Positions 47,613 through 57,158 of a DNA stretch of 64,000 nucleotides are shown here, piece by piece. The position numbers were made by a program, and so were the translations under genes. The notes beneath the pieces are model-generated. The model saw only the letters and a program-made list of their open reading frames with translations, ran no database searches and had not been told where the DNA came from. The stretch lies in assembly GCF_000407565.1 (NCBI RefSeq), contig NZ_ASWI01000001.1, forward strand, positions 1-64,000, given 5' to 3'. This DNA comes from Enterococcus cecorum DSM 20682 = ATCC 43198 (GTDB lineage: Bacteria; Bacillota; Bacilli; Lactobacillales; Enterococcaceae). Numbering within the stretch: position 1 is the first letter of the stretch; each line of letters opens with the position of its first letter.

Positions 47613-48209
47613 ATGAATCATTATTATAGTAATAACACAAATTTAGAACATGAATTTCAAAACTTCACTTTTACATTAAAAGGAAAGCAATTTAAGTTTA
47701 CGACGGATAGTGGTGTGTTTTCAAAAGCTACGATTGACTACGGTTCACGGGTATTAATCGATACATTTAGTGCCGAAAATTTACCAGCAGGACCGTTATT
47801 AGACGTGGGTTGCGGTTATGGTCCGATTGGCTTATCTTTAGCTTATGCTTGGCAACGAGAAGTCGAAATGGTAGATGTCAATGAACGAGCTTTGGCATTA
47901 GCACAAAAAAATGCATCTCAAAACCAAATAGAGAATGTAGATATTCATTTATCAAATATCTATGAAAATGTCCATCAAAAGCAATATGCGGCAATTATTA
48001 GTAATCCACCTATTCGAGCAGGAAAAAAAGTGGTACATGCAATTTTGACGGATAGTTATGACTTGCTATTGCCTGGAGGAACTTTGACCGTCGTTATTCA
48101 GAAAAAGCAAGGAGCGCCGAGTGCCCAAAAGAAAATGCAAGAAGTCTTCGGTAATGTGGAAATCTTAAAGAAGGATAAGGGATATTATATTATTCAAAGC
48201 GTAAAATAG
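47613..48209 (+). CDS. rsmC: class I methyltransferase, RsmC-like
   Basis: SAM-dependent methyltransferase of 198 aa. The SAM-binding motif is LLDVGCGYGPIGLSLA and the base-flipping motif IISNPPIRAGK is of the NPPF/Y type used for exocyclic amines. This matches the RsmC/YbxB group, which methylates G1207 of 16S rRNA. Ribosome site AGGA before the second of two overlapping ATGs. A repeat array lies immediately upstream. Confidence 0.85.
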   Translation: MNHYYSNNTNLEHEFQNFTFTLKGKQFKFTTDSGVFSKATIDYGSRVLIDTFSAENLPAGPLLDVGCGYGPIGLSLAYAWQREVEMVDVNERALALAQKNASQNQIENVDIHLSNIYENVHQKQYAAIISNPPIRAGKKVVHAILTDSYDLLLPGGTLTVVIQKKQGAPSAQKKMQEVFGNVEILKKDKGYYIIQSVK

Positions 48210-48269
48210 GAAAAATGTTTTTACAAGCTGACAATGGGAGATAAGTGCGTCATTGTTAGCCTTTATAAT

Positions 48270-48283
48270 TGTAAACGTTTAAA
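48270..48283 (+). promoter_or_regulatory. candidate cre (CcpA site)
   Basis: TGTAAACGTTTAAA, one mismatch to the core consensus, about 150 bases before the LacI-family regulator gene. Confidence 0.45.
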
Positions 48284-48319
48284 AAATTAGTGAGCAAATA
48301 GAGCGTTTTCTAATAAAAA

Positions 48320-48361
48320 TACGAACATTCTCAGAAAAAATCCGAATATTTCTCATTTTAG
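48320..48361 (+). promoter_or_regulatory. pair of 21-bp direct repeats upstream of the LacI regulator
   Basis: TACGAACATTCTCAG and TCCGAATATTTCTCA repeat at exactly 21 bp, two helical turns. The core resembles the PurBox (CCGAACATT) of lactic acid bacteria. Binding protein unknown. Confidence 0.45.
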
Positions 48362-48436
48362 TTAAAAATACTATAAAAGATTTGTGGGCAATTTTTGTTC
48401 TTTTTGCTACAATTTTATTAACGAGGAGGAATGGCA

Positions 48437-49456
48437 ATGAAGCTGACCATTCGACAAATTGCAGAAATGGCAGGAGTATCCATAACAACAGTATCACAAA
48501 TATTAAATAATAAGGGTAGTCGTTTTAGTGAGAAAACAAGGAAGCGCGTTTTAGATATTGTTAATGAATATCAATACAAGCCAGATTTTTTTGCTTCCAA
48601 TTTAATCAATCGTCATTCAAAAACAATTGGGATGATTGTTCCTGAAGTGACTGACCTCTTTTTTACGAAGATTGTTGAAGGGGCCGAAAGTTATTTAGAT
48701 CCTTTGGGATATATGTTGGTATTATGTCATAGCCAACAAGATCCAGATAAAGAAATCAAGTTTTTAGAAGAGTTAGCACATCGTTCGGTTGATGGGGTGT
48801 TATTAGCAACGCCGAATTTAATTCCTGAGAATATCCGTAAAAATAACCGTTATAGAGATCGAATGCCGATGATTTTGATTGATCGTGGCATCAACCGACG
48901 TGATCATGGAAGAATAATTATTAAAGAATATGAAGCTTGTTACCAGACAATTGTATATTTATCACAACAAGGGCATCAAAAAATCGGCATGTTACAAGAA
49001 CAAACGGGGTATTATCAATTAGAAGAACGTCTGAATGGCTATAAAGATGCTTTGAAAGATTTGAATATACCATTTCATAAAAATCGTACCGTTGCTGGTG
49101 AGTTAACAGTTCGTGGGGGCTATTTAGCAACAAAACAGTTATTGGCTCAAGACGATGAAATAACTGCAATCTTTTGTGCGAATGATGCAATGGCGATGGG
49201 CTGTTACCAAGCTTTGTACGAGTTAGGTAAGAAAGTTCCAGAAGATATTTCTGTGGTTGGGTTTGACGGTATGAGTTTGACGGAATCGATGGTACCACCA
49301 TTAACAACAATTGCTCAGCCTATTTTTGACATTGGATATACCGCGGCGAAATTTTTAGTTGATGCGATTGAATATCCTGAGCGAGAAATTCCCAATAAAG
49401 TTTTTAATACTAAATTAATAATTCGTGAGAGCGTCCGTCCGTTGACAAAAGAATAA
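48437..49456 (+). CDS. LacI-family transcriptional regulator
   Basis: Sugar- or nucleoside-responsive repressor of 339 aa. N-terminal helix-turn-helix IRQIAEMAGVSITTVSQILN; the rest is a periplasmic-binding-protein-like effector domain (TIGMIVPEVTDLFFTKIVEG, AIFCANDAMAMG, SVVGFDGM) like RbsR. The second ATG is chosen because GAGGAGG lies 8 bases before it. It stands 128 bases before the nucleoside cluster on the same strand and may control it, but direct evidence is absent. Confidence 0.88.
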   Translation: MKLTIRQIAEMAGVSITTVSQILNNKGSRFSEKTRKRVLDIVNEYQYKPDFFASNLINRHSKTIGMIVPEVTDLFFTKIVEGAESYLDPLGYMLVLCHSQQDPDKEIKFLEELAHRSVDGVLLATPNLIPENIRKNNRYRDRMPMILIDRGINRRDHGRIIIKEYEACYQTIVYLSQQGHQKIGMLQEQTGYYQLEERLNGYKDALKDLNIPFHKNRTVAGELTVRGGYLATKQLLAQDDEITAIFCANDAMAMGCYQALYELGKKVPEDISVVGFDGMSLTESMVPPLTTIAQPIFDIGYTAAKFLVDAIEYPEREIPNKVFNTKLIIRESVRPLTKE

Positions 49457-49584
49457 AAGTAGTCTATATTGAGTTTGCAAAGGCTTTCATATTTTTGTCA
49501 AAATACGTAAACTGTTTTACTCAGATGGATGAAGCCTTGTTCTTTTTGTTGTATAATAAAGTATTGTGAAAGGACGGAGAATTT

Positions 49585-50892
49585 ATGCGAATGGTTGATT
49601 TAATCGCCAAAAAGCGTGATGGTCAATCTTTATCAAAAGAAGAGATTGAATGGATTGTCACTGGTTATACAAACGGTAAAATTCCAGATTATCAAATGAG
49701 TGCGTTGACGATGGCGATTTTTTACCAGGATATGACTGACCAAGAGATTACTGATTTAACCTTGGCAATGGCAAATTCTGGCGATGTCGTGAATCTAGAG
49801 AATATTGAAGGTATTAAAGTAGATAAACATTCTACAGGAGGTGTGGGTGATACCACCACTTTAGTATTGGCGCCTTTAGTAGCCAGTGTCGGTGTGCCTG
49901 TCGCTAAGATGTCTGGTCGTGGTTTAGGCTATACTGGAGGCACGCTTGATAAATTAGAGGCCATTCCAGGTTTTCAAATCGAATTAAGTGAAGATAAGTT
50001 TGTGGAACTAGTCAATGAGAGTAAAGTAGCAGTTATCGGTCAGTCTGGGAATTTAGCCCCAGCCGATAAAAAGTTATATGCTTTACGCGATGTGACAGCC
50101 ACAGTTGATTCTATTCCATTGATTGCCAGCTCGATTATGAGTAAGAAGATTGCTGCTGGAGCCGATGCGATTGTTTTAGATGTCACGACTGGAGACGGCG
50201 CTTTTATGAAAAATCTAGAAGATGCCAAACGCCTAGCTTCTACCATGGTTCAAATCGGGAAACTAGCAAATCGTCAAACGATGGCGGTGATTTCTGATAT
50301 GTCACAACCTCTGGGAGAAGCAATCGGTAATAGCTTAGAAGTAGTCGAAGCCATTGAAACGCTCCAAGGTAAAGGACCGAAAGACTTAGAAGAAATGTGC
50401 TATGTTTTAGGAAGCCAAATGGTTGTATTAGCGAAAAAAGCTGATACTTTGGAACAAGCACGGGAAATGTTGGAAGAAGCGCTACATTCAGGTAAAGCTT
50501 TTGCTAAGTTTAAAGAAATGGTTGCCAATCAAGGTGGCGATGTGAGTGTCATTGATCACCCAGAAAAACTATTAACGGCTAAATATGAAATTGAACTACC
50601 AGCCAAACAAAGTGGTGTGATTACTAAATTAGTTGCCAATGAGTTAGGAATTGCAGCTATGATGTTAGGTGCTGGTCGCAAAACCAAAGAAGATACAATC
50701 GACTTTGCGGTTGGATTGAAATTACGTAAAAAAGTCGGTGAGGCCATTCAAGAAGGTGAAAGTGTCCTAACGATTTATGCAAATCAACCAGCAGAAGAAA
50801 TTCAAGATGTGGTGGCATTGTTGTATCAAAACATTGAAATTGGTCCATCAGGTCAAGAACCACCATTAATCCATGGAATTATTACAGAATAG
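49585..50892 (+). CDS. pdp: pyrimidine-nucleoside phosphorylase
   Basis: Splits uridine, thymidine and deoxyuridine with phosphate into base and (deoxy)ribose-1-phosphate. 435 aa, dimeric family. The signature [18 protein letters not shown] is near residue 110 and [13 protein letters not shown] near residue 82. First gene of a ten-gene salvage cluster; ribosome site AAGGACGGAG. Ends 9 bases before deoC. Confidence 0.94.
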   Translation: MRMVDLIAKKRDGQSLSKEEIEWIVTGYTNGKIPDYQMSALTMAIFYQDMTDQEITDLTLAMANSGDVVNLENIEGIKVDKHSTGGVGDTTTLVLAPLVASVGVPVAKMSGRGLGYTGGTLDKLEAIPGFQIELSEDKFVELVNESKVAVIGQSGNLAPADKKLYALRDVTATVDSIPLIASSIMSKKIAAGADAIVLDVTTGDGAFMKNLEDAKRLASTMVQIGKLANRQTMAVISDMSQPLGEAIGNSLEVVEAIETLQGKGPKDLEEMCYVLGSQMVVLAKKADTLEQAREMLEEALHSGKAFAKFKEMVANQGGDVSVIDHPEKLLTAKYEIELPAKQSGVITKLVANELGIAAMMLGAGRKTKEDTIDFAVGLKLRKKVGEAIQEGESVLTIYANQPAEEIQDVVALLYQNIEIGPSGQEPPLIHGIITE

Positions 50893-50901
50893 GAGTCTAT
50901 C

Positions 50902-51564
50902 ATGTCATTTAATCAATATATCGATCATACAATTTTAAAAGCAGAAACAAAAAAAGAAGATGTATTACGTATCATTAAAGAAGCAAAAGAAAATCATTTT
51001 TGCTCTGTATGTATTAACCCAACTTGGGTGAGTTTAGCAGCTAAAGAACTAGCTGATAGTGATGTAAAAGTCTGCACAGTCATTGGTTTCCCCTTAGGTG
51101 CCAATACTACGGCAGTGAAAGCCTTTGAAACAACAGATGCCATCAATAATGGGGCGGATGAAGTGGATATGGTTATTAATATTGGGGCTTTGCGTGATGG
51201 CAATGAAGAACTTGTCTTAAATGATATTCAAGCAGTCGTGGATGCAGCCAAAGATAAAGCTTTAGTCAAAGTGATTATCGAAACAGCTTTACTTACCGAT
51301 GAAGAAATCGTCAAAGCTTGTCAATTAGCCCAAAAAGCTGGGGCTGATTTCGTAAAAACTTCAACAGGTTTTTCAACAAGCGGAGCAAAAGCAAAAGACG
51401 TTGCATTAATGCGCCAAACAGTTGGTTCAGATATGGGTGTCAAAGCTTCTGGCGGTATCCATACAGCACAAGAAGCACAAAGTATGCTTGATGCTGGGGC
51501 AACACGTCTTGGTGTAAGTGCAAGTATGGCAATTATTGCTGGTGAAAAAGGAACTGGCTATTAA
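50902..51564 (+). CDS. deoC: deoxyribose-phosphate aldolase
   Basis: Splits deoxyribose-5-phosphate into acetaldehyde and glyceraldehyde-3-phosphate. 220 aa, TIM barrel. Schiff-base Lys in [10 protein letters not shown]; the Asp and second Lys in [11 protein letters not shown] and GVKASGGI. It takes the deoxyribose phosphate produced through deoB. Confidence 0.96.
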   Translation: MSFNQYIDHTILKAETKKEDVLRIIKEAKENHFCSVCINPTWVSLAAKELADSDVKVCTVIGFPLGANTTAVKAFETTDAINNGADEVDMVINIGALRDGNEELVLNDIQAVVDAAKDKALVKVIIETALLTDEEIVKACQLAQKAGADFVKTSTGFSTSGAKAKDVALMRQTVGSDMGVKASGGIHTAQEAQSMLDAGATRLGVSASMAIIAGEKGTGY

Positions 51565-51576
51565 GAGGGTGTATCT

Positions 51577-51981
51577 ATGAAAGCTAAACAAGAATGGATT
51601 GATTTAGCAACGCAAGCCCTTGATAAAGCCTATGTCCCTTATTCTCACTTTCCAGTAGGGGCGTGTCTTGTCTGTGAAGATGGCACACTTTATCAAGGAA
51701 TTAATATCGAAAATGCTTCTTACGGCTTAACAAACTGTGCCGAAAGAACTGCATTCTTTAAGGCAGTCTCAGAAGGAAAACGCAACTTTAGCCATTTGGT
51801 GATTGCTGGCCATACACCTGAACCAATCTCTCCTTGTGGGGCTTGTCGTCAAGTGATGGCAGAATTTTGTACACCGGATATGCCAGTCACATTAATAGGC
51901 GACGAAGGTGTCATCAAAGAAACAACGGTGGAAGAATTATTACCTTACTCTTTTTCCAACCAAGATTTACATGTACATTAA
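51577..51981 (+). CDS. cdd: cytidine deaminase
   Basis: Zinc enzyme that turns cytidine and deoxycytidine to uridine forms, feeding pdp. 134 aa, homotetrameric family. Catalytic Glu and first Cys in TNCAERTAF; the other two zinc Cys in SPCGACRQ. Located 12 bases after deoC. Confidence 0.95.
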   Translation: MKAKQEWIDLATQALDKAYVPYSHFPVGACLVCEDGTLYQGINIENASYGLTNCAERTAFFKAVSEGKRNFSHLVIAGHTPEPISPCGACRQVMAEFCTPDMPVTLIGDEGVIKETTVEELLPYSFSNQDLHVH

Positions 51982-52046
51982 TTACGGTTATCCAGCATAT
52001 GGCTGATAACATATAAGACTTATCTAATTTAGGGGGCTTTACAGAA

Positions 52047-53147
52047 GTGAAAAAAGCAAAATTATTCAGTTTAGCTACAGTTGCTTTAACTAGTACATTA
52101 GTGTTAGCTGCATGTGGCTCAAGCAAATCAAATGACGGCGCGAAAAAAGACGCTGCCAAAGACAACAAGAGTGTAGCAATTGTTACTGACGTCGGTGGGG
52201 TTGATGACCGTTCTTTTAACCAATCAGCTTGGGAAGGATTACAAGCTTGGGGGAAAGAAAATGGTCTGAAAAAAGGTGTAGGTGGCTATAACTATTTCCA
52301 ATCTGACAAAGAATCAGCTTATGCTACTAACCTTAACTCTGCTGTACAAAATGGCTTCAAGACAATCTTTGGTATTGGTTTCAAACTTTCGCCTGAAATC
52401 AAGAAAGCTGCTGCTCAAAACAAAGATAACAACTTTGGTATTATTGATGATGTAATCGAAGGTGAAGATAATGTAGTATCTGCTACTTTCAAAGATAATG
52501 AAGCTGCTTACTTAGCTGGTGTTGCTGCGGCTGCTACTACTAAGACGAATAAAGTAGGTTTCATCGGTGGTGAAGAAGGGGTTGTTATTGACCGCTTTGA
52601 AGCTGGATTTGTGAAAGGTGTAGAAGAAACTGCTAAGAAATTAGGTAAGACAATTACAGTTGATGTACAATATGCTGGTTCATTTGGTGATCCTGCAAAA
52701 GGTAAAGCTGTTGCTGCTCAAATCTATGAAGGTGGCGCAGACATCATCTTCCATGCTTCAGGTGGTACTGGTCAAGGGGTATTCCAAGAAGCTAAAGCAA
52801 TTGATGAACAATTAACTGAAGCACAATTAGCTGAAAAACAAGTTTGGGTTATCGGTGTAGATAGCGACCAACAAGCAGAAGGTGCCTTCAAAACTAAAGA
52901 TGGTAAAGATGCTAACTTAACTCTTTGCTCAACTCTTAAAGGTGTAGGTGCTGCAGTTGCCGATATTTCTCAAAAAGCTGCTGATGGTAAATTCCCTGGT
53001 GGTAAACACTTAGAATACGGTCTTAAAGATGGCGGGGTTGATTTAACAGATGGTTTCTTAAGTGATGAAGCTAAGAAACAAGTTGAATCAGCTAAGAAAG
53101 ATATCTTAGACGGTAAAGTTGAAGTACCAGAAAAACCAAGTAAATAA
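52047..53147 (+). CDS. bmpA: BMP-family nucleoside-binding lipoprotein
   Basis: Extracellular lipoprotein that captures nucleosides for the ABC importer encoded next. 366 aa from a GTG start with AGGGGG upstream. The signal ends in the lipobox LVLAAC, followed by a Ser/Lys/Asp-rich linker. Motifs GGVDDRSFNQSAWEGLQ and IIFHASGGTGQGVF define the BMP/PnrA family. Codon usage is strongly biased (GCT, GGT), as expected for abundant binding proteins. A hairpin follows. Confidence 0.93.
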   Translation: MKKAKLFSLATVALTSTLVLAACGSSKSNDGAKKDAAKDNKSVAIVTDVGGVDDRSFNQSAWEGLQAWGKENGLKKGVGGYNYFQSDKESAYATNLNSAVQNGFKTIFGIGFKLSPEIKKAAAQNKDNNFGIIDDVIEGEDNVVSATFKDNEAAYLAGVAAAATTKTNKVGFIGGEEGVVIDRFEAGFVKGVEETAKKLGKTITVDVQYAGSFGDPAKGKAVAAQIYEGGADIIFHASGGTGQGVFQEAKAIDEQLTEAQLAEKQVWVIGVDSDQQAEGAFKTKDGKDANLTLCSTLKGVGAAVADISQKAADGKFPGGKHLEYGLKDGGVDLTDGFLSDEAKKQVESAKKDILDGKVEVPEKPSK

Positions 53148-53163
53148 TTAAATGTAATGTATT

Positions 53164-53199
53164 CTGTGATCTTATCCTTTGTGATAAGATCACAGTTTC
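53164..53199 (+). terminator. intercistronic hairpin after bmpA
   Basis: Perfect 13-bp stem CTGTGATCTTATC/GATAAGATCACAG with a weak T-run. Likely a partial terminator or 3' stabiliser that makes binding protein exceed the transporter. Confidence 0.75.
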
Positions 53200-53307
53200 T
53201 ATCAAGGTTACAATTAAGGAGACTAATTTAATCTCTTTAATTGTGGGAATTGATTTTTCACAAAAAATGTTGATGCATCATGTTTATAAGTAAGGAAGTG
53301 AAAGAAG

Positions 53308-54879
53308 TTGACTCAAGGATTTGAAAATGTCGTTGAGATGCGAAATGTAACCAAAATTTTTGGTAGCTTTGTAGCAAATAATCAAGTAAATCTACAAGTA
53401 CGTCGTGGAGAAATTCATGCCTTGCTTGGAGAAAATGGTGCGGGTAAGTCAACTATGATGAATATGTTGGCCGGACTTTTGCAACCAACTTCTGGAGATA
53501 TTCTCTTAAATGGAGAGGTAGTACAGATTACAAGCCCTACAACTGCTAATAAATTAGGAATCGGAATGGTTCACCAGCATTTCATGTTAGTCGATGCGTT
53601 TACCGTAACTGAAAATATTATGTTAGGTAGCGAAATTAGTCGCTTTGGAGTATTAGATCGCAAAAAAGCGAAAGAAGAAATTGTAAAAATCTCTGAACAA
53701 TATGGCTTGCAAGTCGATCCAGATGCTTATGTTCGTGATATTTCAGTTGGGATGCAACAACGTGTTGAAATTTTAAAAACACTTTATCGTGGTGCCGATG
53801 TCTTAATTTTTGACGAACCAACTGCAGTATTGACTCCTCAAGAAATTGAAGAACTTATTATGATTATGAAAGAATTAATTAAAGAAGGGAAGTCAATCAT
53901 CTTAATTACCCATAAATTGGATGAAATTAAAGCAGTTGCCGACCGTTGTACTGTTATTCGCCGTGGTAAATACATCGGTACAGTCGATGTCAAGGATGTA
54001 ACCAGTCAGCAATTAGCGGACATGATGGTAGGACGTGCGGTATCCTTCAAAACCCCTAAAAAGGATGCAAATCCCCAAGAAGTGGTCTTGTCTGTGCAAG
54101 ATTTGGTGGTCAAAGAAAATCGTGGCTTAGAAGCGGTGAAAGGTCTATCGCTTGAAGTGCGTGCCGGTGAAGTATTAGGAATTGCCGGGATTGATGGGAA
54201 TGGACAATCCGAATTGGTTCAGGCTTTAACTGGTTTGCGTAAAGTCGAAAGTGGTAAAGTAACATTAAATGGGGATGATATTACCAACCAACGCCCACGT
54301 AAAATTACTTTAGAAGGTGTAGGACATGTCCCTGAAGACCGTCATAAATATGGTTTAGTATTGGATATGACTTTGGCAGAAAATATCGCACTACAAACTT
54401 ACTTTACTGATCCATTAAGTAAAAACGGTATTTTAAATTACAATGAAATCAATGAGCATGCGCGTGATTTAATGCAAGAATTTGACGTGCGAGCTGCAAG
54501 TGAAATCGTTCCGGCTAAAGCTTTATCAGGTGGGAACCAACAAAAAGCGATTATCGCCCGTGAAGTTAGCCGTGATCCTGATTTGTTAATTGTTGCAAAT
54601 CCTACGCGTGGTTTGGACGTTGGGGCAATTGAGTTTATCCACAAACGTCTGATTGATCAACGCGATAAGATGAAAGCTGTCTTATTAATCAGTTTTGAAT
54701 TAGATGAAATCTTAAATGTATCTGACCGAATCGCTGTTATTCATGGTGGTAAAATTGTTGGGATAGTGGATCCAAAAGAAACCAATGAACAAGAATTAGG
54801 TCTATTGATGGCAGGTTATTCATTAGAAGAGGCCAGAAAAGAATTAGCAAATAGCGAGGTAGGTGAGGCAAATGCATAA
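53308..54879 (+). CDS. nupO: nucleoside ABC importer, ATPase
   Basis: Energy subunit of the BMP-dependent nucleoside importer. 523 aa with two ABC domains: Walker A GENGAGKSTM near residue 46 and a second, modified GIDGNGQSEL near residue 296, with signature-like SVGMQQRVE and LSGGNQQKAI. This duplication is typical of sugar/nucleoside importers such as RbsA. TTG start after AGGAAGTG. Overlaps nupP by 8 bases. Confidence 0.92.
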   Translation: MTQGFENVVEMRNVTKIFGSFVANNQVNLQVRRGEIHALLGENGAGKSTMMNMLAGLLQPTSGDILLNGEVVQITSPTTANKLGIGMVHQHFMLVDAFTVTENIMLGSEISRFGVLDRKKAKEEIVKISEQYGLQVDPDAYVRDISVGMQQRVEILKTLYRGADVLIFDEPTAVLTPQEIEELIMIMKELIKEGKSIILITHKLDEIKAVADRCTVIRRGKYIGTVDVKDVTSQQLADMMVGRAVSFKTPKKDANPQEVVLSVQDLVVKENRGLEAVKGLSLEVRAGEVLGIAGIDGNGQSELVQALTGLRKVESGKVTLNGDDITNQRPRKITLEGVGHVPEDRHKYGLVLDMTLAENIALQTYFTDPLSKNGILNYNEINEHARDLMQEFDVRAASEIVPAKALSGGNQQKAIIAREVSRDPDLLIVANPTRGLDVGAIEFIHKRLIDQRDKMKAVLLISFELDEILNVSDRIAVIHGGKIVGIVDPKETNEQELGLLMAGYSLEEARKELANSEVGEANA

Positions 54880-56020
54880 TAAATCTGAAAGAATTCAAAA
54901 TATCATTGTGCCGATTATCGCTGTTATCCTAGGGTTCGTTCTAGGTGGTTTAATCATGTTAGGTTTTGGGTTTAATCCGATGGAAGGTTATGGACAAATG
55001 TTTAAAACAGCCTTTTTAAATCCATTAACTGGTGAAGTCAATCCGCGTAATATCGGTGAAATCTTTGTATCGGCAGCACCACTAATCTTTACGGCATTAG
55101 GTTTCTCGATTGCCAATACTGCTGGTTTCTTCAATATCGGGTTATCAGGACAAGCTTTATGTGGCTGGGTAACTAGTATTTGGATTGCGTTATCTATGCC
55201 TGACGCTCCACGTTTTGTCGTATTACTTGTGGCAATTGTTGCTGGGGTATTATCTGGTGCGATTGCTGGTGCGATTCCAGGATTTTTACGTGCTTTCTTT
55301 GGTACGAGTGAAGTTATCGTAACCATTATGATGAACTATATTTTACTTCACATCGGTAACCATATTGTGAATAATGTGATGAGTCCAAAAATCATCCAAA
55401 GTAAAGGGATGACAGTGGCGATTAATAAGAGTGCTTCTTTACAAACACCTTGGTTAGCTGCCTTAACCAATAATTCTCGTTTGAATTTAGGAATTTTCTT
55501 TGCAATTATCGCTTTGGTGGTTGTTTGGTTTGTCATGAAGAAAACGACGCTTGGTTATGAAATTCGCGCTGTTGGTTTGAACCCATATGCTTCTGAATAT
55601 GCGGGTATGTCAAGTAAACGTACGATTATCGTTTCAATGGTCATTTCTGGTGCTTTAGCAGGTATGGGTGGCGTTGTCTTAGGTTTAGGTACCTTTGAAA
55701 ACTTCACTTCACAAAGTTCTTCCTTAGCCATTGGTTTTGATGGAATGGCGGTATCGCTACTTGGTAATGGTAGCTCGCTTGGTATTTTTGCTGCTGCTTT
55801 ACTATTTAGTGTCTTACAACTAGGTGGTCAAGGGATGCAAGTTGTCGGTATTCCATCTGAGTTAGTGAATATTGATATTGCAATTATCATCTTCTTTGTT
55901 GGTATTAGCTTTGTCATTCGTTATATTTTGGCTAAATTTACTGGCAAAAAATCCGCAACCGTTAAAGTTGAAAAAGATTCAAAACCAAATGAAGAAAGTC
56001 AAGAAGGAGGGACCATCTAA
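54872..56020 (+). CDS. nupP: nucleoside ABC importer, permease 1
   Basis: Membrane subunit of the BMP-type importer, 382 aa from the ATG at 54872, preceded by GGTGAGG; a GTG three codons earlier overlaps that site. About nine hydrophobic segments. Family pieces NTAGFFNIGLSGQ and GTSEVIVTIMMNY are visible. C-terminal 30 residues are charged and cytoplasmic. Stop overlaps the next start by one base. Confidence 0.92.
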   Translation: MHNKSERIQNIIVPIIAVILGFVLGGLIMLGFGFNPMEGYGQMFKTAFLNPLTGEVNPRNIGEIFVSAAPLIFTALGFSIANTAGFFNIGLSGQALCGWVTSIWIALSMPDAPRFVVLLVAIVAGVLSGAIAGAIPGFLRAFFGTSEVIVTIMMNYILLHIGNHIVNNVMSPKIIQSKGMTVAINKSASLQTPWLAALTNNSRLNLGIFFAIIALVVVWFVMKKTTLGYEIRAVGLNPYASEYAGMSSKRTIIVSMVISGALAGMGGVVLGLGTFENFTSQSSSLAIGFDGMAVSLLGNGSSLGIFAAALLFSVLQLGGQGMQVVGIPSELVNIDIAIIIFFVGISFVIRYILAKFTGKKSATVKVEKDSKPNEESQEGGTI

Positions 56021-56973
56021 TGAATCTAGATGCAATTGCTACAATTATTACGCAAACATTGATTTATGCAGCTCCGTTAATTTTGACTGCGCTAGGTGGC
56101 GTTTTCTCTGAACGAAGTGGGATTGTTAACGTTGGTTTGGAAGGTATCATGGTTATGGGGGCCTTTAGTTCAGTGGTCTTTAACTTAACGTATGCCTCTC
56201 AATTCGGCAAATTAACCCCTTGGCTTGGTTTGTTAGTCGGGGGGCTAGTAGGTTGTCTATTCTCATTACTACATGCGGTGGCAACGATTAACTTCCGCGC
56301 CGATCATATTATCAGTGGTACGGTAATGAACTTAATGGCTCCAGCTTTAGCAGTCTTTTTAGTGAAAGATTTGTATGATAAAGGTCAAACAGATAGTATC
56401 CAAGAATTCTTTGGTTATTTCCATTTTCCAATTTTAGGCGATATTCCTGTTATTGGTAAATTATTCTTTGCCAAAACCTCATTAACTGCGTATATTGCGA
56501 TTTTAATTTCTTTTGTTGCTTGGTTTGTTGTATTTAAAACAAAATTTGGTTTACGTCTACGTTCTGTAGGGGAACATCCACAAGCAGCGGATACTTTAGG
56601 GATTAATGTTTATGCGATGCGTTATGCTGGGGTATTAATCTCTGGTTTCTTAGGCGGTATGGGTGGTGCTTTATTCGCCCAATCAATCGCTGGACGTTTT
56701 GCGGTAACTACTATTGCTGGTCAAGGTTTCATTTCGATGGCAGCCATGATTTTCGGTAAATGGAATCCAATTGGTGCGATGGGAGCGGCTCTATTCTTTG
56801 GCTTCTCACAAAACTTAAGTATTGCTGGTAAGGCGATTCCATTTATTGCTTCAATTCCAGATGTTTACTTATTAATCGCGCCTTATGTATTGACGATTAT
56901 CGTATTGGTTGCGTTCTTTGGTCAAGCGGCTGGTCCGAAAGCCAATGGTACCAACTATATTAAATCTAAATAA
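56020..56973 (+). CDS. nupQ: nucleoside ABC importer, permease 2
   Basis: Second membrane subunit, 317 aa with about eight hydrophobic segments. Motifs FSERSGIVNVGLEGIMVMG and FRADHIISGTVMNLMAP mirror those in permease 1. Translationally coupled to it. Last gene before a probable new promoter in front of deoB. Confidence 0.92.
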   Translation: MNLDAIATIITQTLIYAAPLILTALGGVFSERSGIVNVGLEGIMVMGAFSSVVFNLTYASQFGKLTPWLGLLVGGLVGCLFSLLHAVATINFRADHIISGTVMNLMAPALAVFLVKDLYDKGQTDSIQEFFGYFHFPILGDIPVIGKLFFAKTSLTAYIAILISFVAWFVVFKTKFGLRLRSVGEHPQAADTLGINVYAMRYAGVLISGFLGGMGGALFAQSIAGRFAVTTIAGQGFISMAAMIFGKWNPIGAMGAALFFGFSQNLSIAGKAIPFIASIPDVYLLIAPYVLTIIVLVAFFGQAAGPKANGTNYIKSK

Positions 56974-57018
56974 TCTGATGACAAGAAGACATTTGTCCTT
57001 TTGTCGAGGTTCAAAGCT

Positions 57019-57099
57019 TGCTATAATCACAATGTAAGCACAACCAAGATTGAATAAACTTAAGGAGGACAATCGGATATGTGCTGATAGTTCTCCTTA
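57019..57099 (+). promoter_or_regulatory. deoB promoter and hairpin leader
   Basis: Extended -10 TGCTATAAT at 57019-57027. Downstream, a strong ribosome site AAGGAGG (57062-57068) precedes a minimal frame ATG-TGC-TGA (57079-57087), and TAAGGAG pairs with CTCCTTA (57093-57099) followed by a T-rich stretch. It may be an attenuator or leader mini-cistron. Confidence 0.5.
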
Positions 57100-57158
57100 T
57101 TTTATTAAGTAAATAGAGTCGAAAAGCGGCTTTAAAATGAATAGAAAGCAGGGATAAC

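Noticed and set aside
47416-47640. Minus-strand frame of 74 codons over the repeat array, containing MSGQATSQPF twice
   Set aside because: It is an antisense translation of the repeated module ends; repetition in the protein comes from the DNA repeat.
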